64,000 bases of DNA, taken from contig NZ_BAYD01000007.1 in the NCBI RefSeq assembly GCF_000685075.1, positions 62,001-126,000 on the forward strand, written 5' to 3'. The notes under the pieces were generated by a model that worked only from the letters and a program-made list of their open reading frames with translations, made no database searches and was not told where the DNA came from. Shown here in pieces: positions 26,098 through 35,829 of the stretch (position 1 is its first letter; the number at the start of each line of letters is the position of its first letter). This DNA comes from Paraburkholderia oxyphila NBRC 105797 (lineage in GTDB: Bacteria; Pseudomonadota; Gammaproteobacteria; Burkholderiales; Burkholderiaceae). The translations under genes and the position numbers were made by a program.

Positions 26098-27261
26098 TTG
26101 AACACGCCTTCTTCCGATCTCTCGCCGCCGGTGTCGCCCGAGCCTCAAACGCCCGCGGTTGCCGGCTTCGCTCGCAAGATCATCCATTGCGATTGCGACT
26201 GCTTTTACGCATCGGTCGAAATGCGCGACGACCCCACGCTGCGCGGGCGTCCGATCGCGGTGGGCGGGCGGCCCGACCAGCGCGGCGTGATTGCGACCTG
26301 CAATTACGAGGCGCGCCGCTTTGGCGTGCATTCGGCCATGTCGTCGGCGCTTGCCATGCGCAAATGCCCCGAGCTGCTGATCCTGCCCACGGCGATGGAG
26401 AAGTACCGCATCGCCTCGCGGCAGATCATGGCGATCTATCGCGACTACACGGCGGACGTGGAGCCACTCTCGCTCGACGAGGCCTATCTCGACGTCTCGC
26501 GCACCACGCGCTGCAAAGGCAGCGCCACGCTGATCGCGAACGAGATTCGCGAGCGCGTGCGTGAGACCGTGGGCGTGACGGTGTCGGCGGGCGTCGCGCC
26601 CAACAAGTTCGTCGCCAAGATCGCTTCCGACTGGAACAAGCCCGATGGGCTCTTCGTCGTGCGTCCGCATGAGGTCGACGCGTTTGTCGCGGCGCTGCCC
26701 GTGCGCAAGATTCACGGCGTCGGCAAGGTCACGGCGGCGAAGCTGGAGAGCCTCGGGCTATCGACCTGCGCGCAGTTGCGCACATGGTCGTTGTTCGATC
26801 TGCACCGGCATTTCGGCGTGTTCGGCAAGCGGCTCTACGAGCTCGCGCGCGGCATCGACGAGCGGCCCGTGCGCGCGGATCAGGAGCGCAAGTCGGTGAG
26901 CGTCGAGACGACTTACGTGAGCGATCTGCTGACGCTCGAAGCGTGTAGCGAGGAGCTCAAGCGCCTTGCCGTGCAACTCGACGCGCGCATCGAGCGCGCC
27001 GGCTGCGCGCACGCCGTGCGCAAGCTCTTCGTGAAGATCCGCTTCGCGAATTTTCAGCGCACGACGGTCGAGTGCGTGGCCGATGCCACCGATCTGCCCA
27101 CGCTGCTCGCGCTGCTCGAAAAGGGGCTCGCGCGGCGCAAGCTCGGTGTGCGGCTGCTGGGCGCGGGCGTGCGGCTCGAGGAGGACAATCCCGCGCTGCG
27201 CGGCCAGTTCGCGCTATTCGACGACGATCCCGAAGACGACGACCGCGAAGCCGGGGCGTGA
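26098..27261 (+). CDS. dinB: DNA polymerase IV (Y family)
   Basis: DinB is a translesion DNA polymerase induced by DNA damage. The product has IIHCDCDCFYASVEMRDDPTLRGRPIAVGG (first catalytic Asp and steric gate region), SLDEAYLDVS (second and third acidic residues), VAPNKFVAKIASDWNKPDG and IHGVGKVTAAKLESLG (helix-hairpin-helix). The C-terminal little-finger domain follows. The start is uncertain. The longest frame begins at GTG 26074, but this codon lies inside the LexA box. TTG at 26098 (387 residues) is used here, and GTG at 26131 is a second option. None has a Shine-Dalgarno. E. coli DinB begins just before the IIH segment. Confidence 0.93.
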   Translation: MNTPSSDLSPPVSPEPQTPAVAGFARKIIHCDCDCFYASVEMRDDPTLRGRPIAVGGRPDQRGVIATCNYEARRFGVHSAMSSALAMRKCPELLILPTAMEKYRIASRQIMAIYRDYTADVEPLSLDEAYLDVSRTTRCKGSATLIANEIRERVRETVGVTVSAGVAPNKFVAKIASDWNKPDGLFVVRPHEVDAFVAALPVRKIHGVGKVTAAKLESLGLSTCAQLRTWSLFDLHRHFGVFGKRLYELARGIDERPVRADQERKSVSVETTYVSDLLTLEACSEELKRLAVQLDARIERAGCAHAVRKLFVKIRFANFQRTTVECVADATDLPTLLALLEKGLARRKLGVRLLGAGVRLEEDNPALRGQFALFDDDPEDDDREAGA

Positions 27262-27444
27262 CTCGCGCGCGATCGGCGTGCAATGCGTCTGCGATGCGCG
27301 TTCGGTCGCCGCTTGCACGGCGCGGGCGGCTTCGTGTTGGCAGGCCATTTCAGGCGCCGATAGAATCAAGTCGGAATCGCAGCGCGATGCAAAGACGCGC
27401 AACATCGTTTCGCGAGAGAAGAAGACGCCATCGAGGAGCCATCC

Positions 27445-28731
27445 ATGGACCTGATCATTCGCCGCGCCGTGCTTGCACATGCGCATCCTGCCGGGCATCC
27501 CACGGTCGATATCGGCATCGAGGCGGGGCGCATTGCCGCCGTCGAGCCGCATCTCGCGGCGCAGGCGCGCGAGGAGATCGACGCGGCCGGTGCGCTCGTC
27601 AGCGCGCCTTTCGTCGACGCTCACTTTCACATGGACGCCACGCTGTCCTGGGGCCTGCCGCGCGTGAACGCGTCGGGTACGCTGCTGGAGGGCATCGCGC
27701 TGTGGGGCGAGCTCAAGCCACACCTCACGCAGGAGGCGCTCGTCGAGCGCGCGCTGCAGTACTGCGACTGGGCCGTCGCGCGCGGGCTGCTGGCGATCCG
27801 CTCACACGTCGATGTTTGCGACGCGCGTTTGCTCGCCGTCGAAGCGTTGCTCGAAGTGAAGCGCCGCGTGGCGCCGTACCTCGACCTGCAACTCGTGGCC
27901 TTTCCGCAGGACGGCCTCTTGCGCAGCCCCGGCGCGTTCGACAATCTCAAGCGCGCCATCGCCATGGGTGTGGATGTGGTGGGCGGCATCCCGCACTTCG
28001 AGCGCACCATGGCTGACGGCGCGGAGTCGGTGCGCCTGCTCTGCGAATTCGCGGCGGAAAAGGGCCTGCGCGTGGACATGCATTGCGACGAGTCCGACGA
28101 TCCGCTCTCGCGCCACATCGAAACGCTTGCCGCGCAAACGCATCGCCTCGGCTTGCATGGCCGCGTGACCGGCTCGCATCTCACGTCGATGCACTCGATG
28201 GACAACTACTACGTGAGCAAGCTGATCCCGCTGATGCGCGAGTCGGGCGTGGCGGCGATCGCGAATCCGCTCATCAACATCACGCTGCAGGGCCGCTCCG
28301 ATACCTATCCCAAGCGGCGCGGCATGACGCGCGTGCCCGAGCTGATGGCGGCAGGCATCAACGTCGCGTTTGGCCACGACTGCGTGATGGACCCGTGGTA
28401 CAGCTTCGGCTCGGGCGACATGCTCGAAGTCGCGCAGATGGGGCTGCACGTCGCGCAAATGACGGGCGTGGAGGCGTCGCGCGCATGCTTCGATGCGGTC
28501 ACGGTCAATCCCGCGAAGATTCTCGGCCTCGAAGGCTATGGCATTGCGCCGGGCAGCGCGGCGAATCTCGTGGTGCTCGACGCGCGCGATGCCATCGAGG
28601 CTATTCGCCTGCGCGCGGCGCGCCTCGCCGTGGTGAGCCGGGGCAGCGTGGTGAGCCGTCAGCCCGCGCAGCGCGCAACGCTTGCGCTCGAAGGTCGGCC
28701 CGGGAGCGTCGATTTCAAGCTGAACCGCTAG
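27445..28731 (+). CDS. CodA-like amidohydrolase (cytosine deaminase family)
   Basis: The 428-residue metal-dependent hydrolase has VDAHFHMDATLSW (the HxH metal motif), FPQDG, MHCDESDDP (metal His and catalytic Glu region), GSHLTSMHS and GHDCVMDPWY (metal Asp). These occur in the order seen in E. coli cytosine deaminase CodA, and the length is almost the same. GAGGAGCC lies directly before the ATG. It is therefore a cytosine or related N-heterocycle deaminase, possibly of the isocytosine or creatinine deaminase branches. No codB-type permease is adjacent, so pyrimidine salvage cannot be confirmed from context. Confidence 0.82.
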   Translation: MDLIIRRAVLAHAHPAGHPTVDIGIEAGRIAAVEPHLAAQAREEIDAAGALVSAPFVDAHFHMDATLSWGLPRVNASGTLLEGIALWGELKPHLTQEALVERALQYCDWAVARGLLAIRSHVDVCDARLLAVEALLEVKRRVAPYLDLQLVAFPQDGLLRSPGAFDNLKRAIAMGVDVVGGIPHFERTMADGAESVRLLCEFAAEKGLRVDMHCDESDDPLSRHIETLAAQTHRLGLHGRVTGSHLTSMHSMDNYYVSKLIPLMRESGVAAIANPLINITLQGRSDTYPKRRGMTRVPELMAAGINVAFGHDCVMDPWYSFGSGDMLEVAQMGLHVAQMTGVEASRACFDAVTVNPAKILGLEGYGIAPGSAANLVVLDARDAIEAIRLRAARLAVVSRGSVVSRQPAQRATLALEGRPGSVDFKLNR

Positions 28732-28756
28732 ACGCTCCACCAAACGACAGGCGATA

Positions 28757-28795
28757 AAAAACCGCGCACGGGACAGATCCCCGTGCGCGGTTTTT
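28757..28795. terminator. bidirectional terminator between codA-like gene and prlC
   Basis: Stem ACCGCGCACGGG (28761-28772) and CCCGTGCGCGGT (28780-28791), with an A-tract on the left and TTTTT on the right. It serves both convergent genes. Confidence 0.92.
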
Positions 28796-28825
28796 CGTGC
28801 CTTGGCGCAGCAGTGGCCAGTGCGT

Positions 28826-30925
28826 TTAGTGTTGCGCCGGCGGCTGCTCCATGCCGTTATGGCGCAGCAGCGCATCGATGCTCGGCTCGCGCCCGCGGAA
28901 CGCCTTGAACGAGTCCATCGCCGGGCGGCTGCCGCCCACTTCCAGAATCTCCTGGCGATAGCGCGTGCCCGTGGCTGCGTCGAGCACGCTCGACTTCGCT
29001 TCCTGCGCCGCTTCTTCGAACGCCGCGTAAGCGTCGGCGGACAGCACTTCGGCCCACTTGTAGCTGTAGTAGCCCGCCGCGTAGCCGCCCGCGAAGATGT
29101 GGCTGAACGTGTTCGGCCAGCGCGAGAACGGCGCTTGCGGAATGACGTGATAGCGCGCGTTGATTTCGCGTGCGAGCTCGTTCACGGTCTTGCCCTTCGA
29201 GGCGTCGAAGTCCACGTGCAGCGCCATGTCGAACATCGAGAACACGATCTGGCGCAGGGTGCCGAGGCCGCTCTGGAAATTCTTCGCGGCGAGCATCTTG
29301 TCGAACAGTTCGCGCGGCAGCGGCTTGGCCGTTTCGACGTGCGAGGTCATCTCGGTGAGGACGTCCCACTCCCAGCAGAAGTTCTCCATGAACTGCGAGG
29401 GCAGCTCCACCGCGTCCCACTCCACGCCGTTGATGCCCGAGACCGAGAGCTCGTCCACCCGCGTGAGCATGTGATGCAGGCCGTGGCCGAACTCGTGGAA
29501 GAGCGTGATGACTTCATCGTGCGTGAAGCATGCGGGACGGCCGCCCACCGGCGCCGAGAAGTTGCAGGTGAGATAGGCGACCGGCGTCTGCACGTTACTG
29601 CCGTCGAGCTTGCGGCGCGAGCGCGCGTCGTCCATCCATGCGCCACCGCGCTTGCCCTCGCGTGCGTAAAGGTCGAGATAGAACTGCGCGACCAGCGTGC
29701 CGTCCGCGTTCTCGACACGGAAAAAGCGCACGTCCGGATGCCAGACGGCGGCGTTGTCGTCGCGGATGCGCACGCCGAACAGCGTCTCGGTGACCTTGAA
29801 GAGGCCCTTGAGCACGAAGTCTTCGGGGAAGTATTGCTTGACCTCGTTCTCCGAGAACGAGTAGCGCTTCTGGCGCAGGCGCTCCGCCGCGAAGGCCATG
29901 TCCCACGGCTCGATCTGCGTGAGGCCGAGCTCGCTGGCGGCGAATTCGCGCAGTTCCTGCCAGTCCTTTTCGGCGTGCGGACGCGCGCGCGTGGCGAGGT
30001 CTTCGAGGAAGCTCATGACCTGGGCGGGCGACTCGGCCATCTTCGGCGTGAGCGAGACTTCAGCGAAGTTGTTGTAGCCGAGCATCTTCGCTTCTTCGGC
30101 GCGCAGCTTGAGCTCGTCGTCGACGATTGCGGTGTTGTCCCAGTCGGGCTTGCCGCCGCCGTATTCGGGCCCGAGCTCCGACGCGCGCGTGACGTAGGCG
30201 CGATACATCGTTTCGCGCATCGCGCGGTTTTCCGAGTATTGCAGCACCGGGAAATACGAGGGGAAATGCAGCGTGAACTTCCAGCCTTCCTTGTTCTCGC
30301 GCTCGGCGGCTTCGCGCGCGGCGGCGACCACGTCGGCGGGCAGGCCCGCGAGCTCGCTTTCGTTCGTCGCGTAGAACGCGTAGGCGTTGGTCGCGTCGAG
30401 CACGTGGTCGGAGAACGCCTTCGAGAGCGCGGCCTGGCGCTCCTGCAATTCGGCGAAACGCGGCTTCTGGTCCTCGGGCAGCTCCGCGCCAGAGAGGCGG
30501 AAGTCGCGCAGCGCGTTATCGAGGATCTTCTTGCGCTCGCCTGAGAGCAGCTCGAACGAGTTGTGGTTCGTGATGGCCTTGTACTTCTCGTAGAGCGCGA
30601 GATTCTGGCCGACGCTCGACCAGAACTCGGTCACGCGCGGCAGGTTCTCGCCGTAGACGGCGCGCAGCTCCGGCGTGTCGGCGACGGCATTCAGGTGGCC
30701 GATCACGCCCCAGGCGCGCGAGAGCGGTTCGGTGGCGCGCTCGAGCGGCTCGACTACGTCGCTCCACTGCGAGGGCGTCATCGGCTGGGCCGCGCGATCG
30801 ACGGCGGCGTCCGCGTTCGCGAGCAGCACATCGAGCGCGGGCGTCACGTGTTCGGGACGGATCTCGCCGAAGCGCGGCAGGCCGGTGAAATCGAGCAGCG
30901 GATTGTCGGAGGGAGTAGTTGCCAT
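28826..30925 (-). CDS. prlC: oligopeptidase A (M3 metallopeptidase)
   Basis: PrlC is a cytosolic zinc peptidase that degrades oligopeptides, including cleaved signal peptides. The 699-residue product has LFHEFGHGLHHML with the HExxH-type zinc motif (HEFGH), plus the downstream Glu-containing helix (VELPSQFMENFCWEW). The C-terminal MDSFKAFRGREPSIDALLRHNG is characteristic of this family. The start at 30925 (MATTPSDNPLLDF) was chosen because AGGA lies 8 bases upstream; the open frame runs on to 31123 without family similarity. It is 298 bp downstream of folD on the same strand, with folD's own terminator between. Confidence 0.95.
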   Translation of the reverse strand: MATTPSDNPLLDFTGLPRFGEIRPEHVTPALDVLLANADAAVDRAAQPMTPSQWSDVVEPLERATEPLSRAWGVIGHLNAVADTPELRAVYGENLPRVTEFWSSVGQNLALYEKYKAITNHNSFELLSGERKKILDNALRDFRLSGAELPEDQKPRFAELQERQAALSKAFSDHVLDATNAYAFYATNESELAGLPADVVAAAREAAERENKEGWKFTLHFPSYFPVLQYSENRAMRETMYRAYVTRASELGPEYGGGKPDWDNTAIVDDELKLRAEEAKMLGYNNFAEVSLTPKMAESPAQVMSFLEDLATRARPHAEKDWQELREFAASELGLTQIEPWDMAFAAERLRQKRYSFSENEVKQYFPEDFVLKGLFKVTETLFGVRIRDDNAAVWHPDVRFFRVENADGTLVAQFYLDLYAREGKRGGAWMDDARSRRKLDGSNVQTPVAYLTCNFSAPVGGRPACFTHDEVITLFHEFGHGLHHMLTRVDELSVSGINGVEWDAVELPSQFMENFCWEWDVLTEMTSHVETAKPLPRELFDKMLAAKNFQSGLGTLRQIVFSMFDMALHVDFDASKGKTVNELAREINARYHVIPQAPFSRWPNTFSHIFAGGYAAGYYSYKWAEVLSADAYAAFEEAAQEAKSSVLDAATGTRYRQEILEVGGSRPAMDSFKAFRGREPSIDALLRHNGMEQPPAQH

Positions 30926-31124
30926 GATGCGTCCTGTTCCTTCTGTCGCGGTTGATTCGCTGTGAGGTGAGCCGGGGCGCCACGCACCTGCGCGCACCCC
31001 GATATGCCGGTTATTGGGGCGCGGTGCGCACTTTCCAACCGGTGCATCCGAGCAAATTAACAGAAGTCCGGCTGCGGCGGCGCAATCGCGGCGTGGCGGC
31101 GTGGGCGTCGCCCATGCGCGCACG

Positions 31125-31162
31125 AAAAAAAGCGGCCCGCGCGCCTGGCGCCGGGCCGCTTT
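31125..31162 (-). terminator. intrinsic terminator of folD
   Basis: On the minus strand, stem AAGCGGCCCG/CGGGCCGCTT (31130-31139 with 31152-31161) is followed by a run of seven T (31125-31131 read as A on the plus strand). It ends the folD transcript before prlC. Confidence 0.9.
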
Positions 31163-31223
31163 GCGACGGCTTCGCGAGTGTGCCGGATTGTGCTCGATTG
31201 CGCCGGCCTGGCTTGCCGAGCGC

Positions 31224-32078
31224 TCAGACGCCGGCCGCGCGCTCCGCCGCCTCGATCGTGTTCACGAGCAGCATCGTGATGGTCATCGGTCCGACGCCGC
31301 CCGGCACCGGCGTGATGAAGCCGGCCACGTCCTGCAGGCCCGCGAAATCGACGTCGCCGCAGAGCTTGCCGTGGTCGTCGCGATTCATGCCCACGTCGAT
31401 CACGGTCGCGCCCGGCTTGATCATGTCGGCGGTCAGCACGTTGCGCTTGCCCACGGCGGCCACCACGATGTCGGCCTCGCGCGTGAGCTTCGCGAGGTCG
31501 CGCGTCTTGCTGTGGCAGATCGTGACCGTGGCGCCCTTTTCGAGCAGCAGCAGCGCCATCGGCTTGCCGACGATGTTCGAGCGGCCGATCACCACGGCGC
31601 TGGCGCCCTCGAGCGGAATCTTGTATTCCTCGAACATCTTCATCACGCCGTAGGGCGTGCAGGGGCGGAACAGCGGCCGGCCCGTCATGAGCGCGCCGGC
31701 GTTGGCCACGTGAAAGCCATCGACGTCCTTTTCCGGCACGATGGCCTCGATCACCTTGTGGCTGTCGATGTGCTTCGGCAGCGGCAATTGCACGAGGATG
31801 CCGTGAATCTTCGGATCGCGGTTCAGCTCGTCGATGCGCTTGAGCAGATTGGCTTCGGAAAGCGACTCGGCATAGCGGTCATACGACGAATAGAGGCCGT
31901 TGTCCTCGCAGGCTTTCACCTTGTTGCGCACATAGACTTCGCTCGCCGGATTGTCGCCGACCAGCACGACCGCGAGGCCGGGCTGATGGCCGCGGGCGGT
32001 GAGGGCGGCGGCGCGCGTGGCGACGTCGGCGCGCAGTTTCTTGGAGAGGGCGAGGCCGTCGATGAGGGTGGCTGTCAT
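31224..32078 (-). CDS. folD: bifunctional methylenetetrahydrofolate dehydrogenase / methenyl-THF cyclohydrolase
   Basis: FolD interconverts methylene-, methenyl- and formyl-THF for purine, thymidylate and initiator-tRNA formylation. The 284-residue product has [22 protein letters not shown] (catalytic Lys), [41 protein letters not shown] (NADP Rossmann loop) and [17 protein letters not shown]. These are the standard signatures, and the length is normal. The ATG at 32078 (MTATLIDG) was chosen; an upstream ATG at 32117 would add 13 residues with no conservation. Confidence 0.97.
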   Translation of the reverse strand: MTATLIDGLALSKKLRADVATRAAALTARGHQPGLAVVLVGDNPASEVYVRNKVKACEDNGLYSSYDRYAESLSEANLLKRIDELNRDPKIHGILVQLPLPKHIDSHKVIEAIVPEKDVDGFHVANAGALMTGRPLFRPCTPYGVMKMFEEYKIPLEGASAVVIGRSNIVGKPMALLLLEKGATVTICHSKTRDLAKLTREADIVVAAVGKRNVLTADMIKPGATVIDVGMNRDDHGKLCGDVDFAGLQDVAGFITPVPGGVGPMTITMLLVNTIEAAERAAGV

Positions 32079-32366
32079 GGTCGGTCGAGTTCGAGAGTGG
32101 GCAATGCGGAGATGCATGCCGGAGCGCGGCGGGCAGGCCGTCGCTCGTGCGTCGGGACTATCGGTTGAAGCGGGCGCCGGCTGCGAAGGCCGACATTATA
32201 CCCGCGCGGCGCGCGCGAACTGTCGCGGCCAGGCGATACGCCGGCCGGACGAGGCAGGATGAAACGGTGGGAATGTGGTAGGGAAGGCGCCGCGCCCATG
32301 CGCCAATACGGCCATGCGCCGGGTGCGCCGTTCCCTTTTCGTGCCGGCCCGCGCCGGCAGGCAGCC

Positions 32367-33020
32367 TTACTGCGGCTGCTGCGCCTGTTGCGGCTTGTTG
32401 GAGAGCGCGAGACGCAGCAGGTCGGCGACCGTGTTTACGTTCAGCTTTTCCATGATGTTCGCGCGGTGCGCTTCCACGGTCTTGATGCTGATGCCCAGGT
32501 CGTCGGCGATCTGCTTGTTCAGGCGGCCCGCGATGATGCGCTCGAGCACCTGATGCTCGCGCGCCGTGAGCTTGCCGAGGCGCTCGGCGGCGGCGCGCTG
32601 CTGCTGCACGTTGGTGCTCTCGCTGCGGGCCTTGTCGAGCATGCGCTCGACGAGCTTGCGCAGTTCGGCTTCGTCGAACGGCTTCTCGATGAAGTCCATC
32701 GCGCCCTTCTTCATGGTGGAGACGGCCATCGGCACGTCGCCGTGGCCGGTCACGAAGATGATCGGCAGCGAGGCGTTGTCGGCGATCAGGCGCTCCTGCA
32801 GCTCGAGTCCGCTCATGCCCTGCATGCGCACGTCCAGAATCAGGCAGGCGATCTGTCCGGCCTGCTGGGCCGGCTGGTATCCCTCGAGGAATTCTTCCGC
32901 GCTCGTGAAGCACTGCACGCGGTAGCCATTCGCTTCAAGCAGCCAGCGCAGGGAATCTCTTACGGCCTCATCGTCGTCGACAACAAAGACGGTTTCCTGA
33001 GTGGTGACTGGGCTGTTCAT
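32367..33020 (-). CDS. FixJ/TodT-type response regulator
   Basis: The 217-residue product has a receiver domain with Asp63 in LILDVRMQGMSG and the acidic pair DDD near residue 15. A LuxR-type helix-turn-helix output domain (about 145-205) includes LTAREHQVLERIIAGRLNKQIADDLGISIKTVEAHR. This is the FixJ/NarL layout. Its ATG overlaps the stop of the sensor kinase gene as ATGA (33017-33020), indicating translational coupling. The pair sits divergently from aceE, so the pyruvate dehydrogenase operon is a plausible target. That is inference from position only. Confidence 0.93.
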   Translation of the reverse strand: MNSPVTTQETVFVVDDDEAVRDSLRWLLEANGYRVQCFTSAEEFLEGYQPAQQAGQIACLILDVRMQGMSGLELQERLIADNASLPIIFVTGHGDVPMAVSTMKKGAMDFIEKPFDEAELRKLVERMLDKARSESTNVQQQRAAAERLGKLTAREHQVLERIIAGRLNKQIADDLGISIKTVEAHRANIMEKLNVNTVADLLRLALSNKPQQAQQPQ

Positions 33021-35533
33021 GGCTCTCCCGTAACGGTTTGTGGAGTCGGTTCGTCGGATCCGTCGCGCGAGGGATGATCCGATTCGCCGATGGGCAGACT
33101 GCAATGGAACGTGGCACCGCTGATGTGGCCGTCTGCTTCGACGTTGTTGACCACCCAGAGGCGCCCGCGATGCGATTCGATGATCGAGCGGCAAATGTTC
33201 AGCCCCATGCCCATGCCATCGGACTTGGTGCTGTAGAAAGGTTCGAAGAGGCGCTCGGCGGTGGCTTCGTCCACGCCCGGGCCCTGGTCCACCACGCTGA
33301 TGCAGACGTTGCCGCCTTCGCGCTTCACGATCACGCGGATCACGGGGTCGACCAGATTCGGGCGCGCATCGGCCATGGCTTCGGCGGCGTTCTTCAGCAG
33401 ATTGACGAGCACCTGCTCGATCAGCACCGGATCGACGTAGATCACGGGCATGCGCGAGCGCATGTCGGTCACGATGCGGATGCGGCGCTTGCGCGCCTCG
33501 ATCTCGGCGAGGCCCACGGCGTCGGCGACGATGTCGGCCACGCGGGTGGCCTGGCGCTTGGGCTCGCTGCGCTTCACGAACTCGCGGATGCGCTTGATGA
33601 TCATGCCCGCGCGCACCGCCTGCTGCGCGGTCTTTTCGAGCACGGGCAAGAGGTTGTCGGGCGCGGCGCGTCCCGATTTCACGAGCGCGACGGTGCCCGA
33701 GGCGTAGTTGTTGATCGCGGCGAGCGGCTGATTCAGCTCGTGCGCGAGCGACGAGGCCATTTCGCCCATCGTCATGAGGCGGCTCGTGAACTGCAGCTTC
33801 TCGTCCTGCTGGCGGGCCAGTTCCTGGGCTTGCTTGCGCGTGGTGATGTCGGTCGCGATCTGCATCTGCGCGAGGTGGCCGTCGACCCACTGGATGTACT
33901 GGCGCCGCACCTCGAACCACTTCTGGATGCTCTCGACGTAGACTTCCTGCGCGTCGGCGGCGCTCTCGGTGAGCGCGGTGGCGGGCAGGCCGGCGTAGGC
34001 GTCCACCATGTCGATCGAATCCGACGAGGCGGCCGCCGAATCGAAGCCGCCGCCGCCGGCCAGTTCCAGATGGCCGTCCGGACGGATGCCGAACAGGTGG
34101 CGGTAGTAGCGGTTGGCAAACAGCAGCTCGGCTTCGTCGGCGGCGAGCACCGAGACGGCGGCGTCGAGGCTCTCGAGCACCGTGGTGAAGCGCTCGTGCG
34201 CGGCGGCGAGCTCTTCGCGCGCCCGCTTGGGCTCGGTGATGTCGGTCATCGACGACATCCAGCCGGTCTGGCGGCCCGAGCTGTCGATGAGCGGCGAGAC
34301 ATAGAGCCGCGCGTGGAACTGCGAGCCGTCCTTGCGGCGCACGCGCAACTCGAAGCCCGACGAAGGCGCCTTGCCGCGCAGCGTCATGTCGAGCTGGCGC
34401 TGCATTTCGGGGTAGGCGTCGCGCGGCCAATAGGGGAACGGCGCGTGCTTGCCCACCAAATCGCTCTCATCCCAGCCGGTCATGCGGCAGAACGCCGGGT
34501 TCACGTGCGTGATGCGGCCGTGCATGTCGAGCACGCGCATGCCGATCAGCACCGAATTTTCCATCGCGCGCCGGAAGAACGCTTCCGCGTACAAGGCCTG
34601 CTGTGCCTCGAAGCGCTGGCGCGTGTGCTTCCATAGACTCCACAGGCTCCACAGCACGAAGCACGATAGACCCGCGACCAGCCACACGAGCGTATTGTTC
34701 GTGAAGTTGGTCATCTGCGGGAACGAGTACACGCGCACCGAGACGCCCTGGCCGGGCGGGTCGAGCGGCAGGTCGTAGTAGACGTCGTGCGGCAGGCGCG
34801 GGCGCGTCGAGGTGGTGGCGAGCTCGCGGTTGTTGGCGTCGAGGATCGAGATCTTGTACTTGGCGGACAGCTCGGGCGGGATGTCGTGCTTCAGGATCCC
34901 TTCGACCGAGAACACGGCCGCGATCGTGCCGAGGAAATCGCGGTCGCGGTACACCGGCGTCTGCAAGGTGATGTAGCCGTTGCCGACGTCGTCGTAGATG
35001 AGCGGCGAGTAGACCTGACGGCGCGACGAGCGCGCTTCGGCGAAGGCCGCCTTCACGGCCTCGTCCATCTGCGCGTCGTTGGGCTTGGCAAGGCGCTGGC
35101 CGAAGACCGGCATGGCCGTGTTGGGCCAGCGAGGCTCCTGCTGGCTCGTGTACCAGTTCAGATAGAGGATCTCGGGATGACCCTGCATGATGTCCGTGGT
35201 GGACGTCTGGAAGTACTGCGGGTCGGCGTGGCCTGCAACGAGGTCGCGCGCGAGCGCCTGCAATTGCTCCTGCGCGCCCGTCATGGACAGGCGGATCTGC
35301 TGCTGCGCCCAGGCCACGTTGCGATAGAGCGTGTCTTCCTGCTGCTGCTGCTCGCGGCGGTTCAGGCTCCACAAGATCAGGCTCATGACGATCAGGAAGA
35401 CGAGGATCGACAGGAGCGGCGTCAGCAAATAGGAATTCGACCACCAGGGTCCGTGGTGCCAGCGGGACGGCGAGGACTCGCCGGGCGAGCCGGGCGGTCG
35501 CGCCGAGCGTGCGAAAAGCCGTTCGGTCAACAT
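33017..35533 (-). CDS. membrane-bound PAS sensor histidine kinase (FixL/DctB-like)
   Basis: The 838-residue kinase has an N-terminal membrane segment (about 36-58) and a periplasmic or extracytosolic sensor region of about 230 residues with a double-Cache-like layout. A second membrane segment lies at about 282-302. Two PAS domains follow (about 325-450 and 455-580), the first with HVNPAFCRMTGWDESDLVG. The H-box SLAHELNQPLAAINNY carries His598. The ATPase domain has NLLKNAAEAM, VDQGPGVDEATAERLFEPF and GMGMGLNICRSI. HELNQPL is the FixL/DctB-type H-box. The ligand is unknown. It is cotranscribed with the FixJ-type regulator through a 4-bp overlap. Confidence 0.93.
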   Translation of the reverse strand: MLTERLFARSARPPGSPGESSPSRWHHGPWWSNSYLLTPLLSILVFLIVMSLILWSLNRREQQQQEDTLYRNVAWAQQQIRLSMTGAQEQLQALARDLVAGHADPQYFQTSTTDIMQGHPEILYLNWYTSQQEPRWPNTAMPVFGQRLAKPNDAQMDEAVKAAFAEARSSRRQVYSPLIYDDVGNGYITLQTPVYRDRDFLGTIAAVFSVEGILKHDIPPELSAKYKISILDANNRELATTSTRPRLPHDVYYDLPLDPPGQGVSVRVYSFPQMTNFTNNTLVWLVAGLSCFVLWSLWSLWKHTRQRFEAQQALYAEAFFRRAMENSVLIGMRVLDMHGRITHVNPAFCRMTGWDESDLVGKHAPFPYWPRDAYPEMQRQLDMTLRGKAPSSGFELRVRRKDGSQFHARLYVSPLIDSSGRQTGWMSSMTDITEPKRAREELAAAHERFTTVLESLDAAVSVLAADEAELLFANRYYRHLFGIRPDGHLELAGGGGFDSAAASSDSIDMVDAYAGLPATALTESAADAQEVYVESIQKWFEVRRQYIQWVDGHLAQMQIATDITTRKQAQELARQQDEKLQFTSRLMTMGEMASSLAHELNQPLAAINNYASGTVALVKSGRAAPDNLLPVLEKTAQQAVRAGMIIKRIREFVKRSEPKRQATRVADIVADAVGLAEIEARKRRIRIVTDMRSRMPVIYVDPVLIEQVLVNLLKNAAEAMADARPNLVDPVIRVIVKREGGNVCISVVDQGPGVDEATAERLFEPFYSTKSDGMGMGLNICRSIIESHRGRLWVVNNVEADGHISGATFHCSLPIGESDHPSRDGSDEPTPQTVTGEP

Positions 35534-35703
35534 GGCAAGGATTGTAGCTCAGCGAAAGAGCCGGGAACGCCGTGAAAAAAGCGGTAAATCGCCGATAAAC
35601 GGGTGCAAACTGGCCGATATCGGCGCAGGGGCGCGAACGATTAAGCGTGCACTGCAGCAATTTTTCACATTATAAAAATCCATCTCGCGATTCGAAAAAT
35701 TCC

Positions 35704-35733
35704 TTGCGTGAAGCAAGAGGCGGTCATTACAAT
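35704..35733 (+). promoter_or_regulatory. candidate promoter of the pyruvate dehydrogenase operon
   Basis: TTGCGT (35704-35709), an 18-bp spacer and TACAAT (35728-35733) lie about 95 bp before the aceE start. A small dyad TTGC-GTGAA-GCAA (35704-35716) overlaps the -35 and could be an operator. AT-rich sequence (35650-35700) precedes it. Confidence 0.5.
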
Positions 35734-35829
35734 CGCCCGCAAAGCTGCTGCGGTCGGCCCGGTCACGTCGCAAGGGTCGTCATCCGCATGGTCCGATCAA
35801 CAGCGTTCCCCTACATCCAGGAGACGAGT

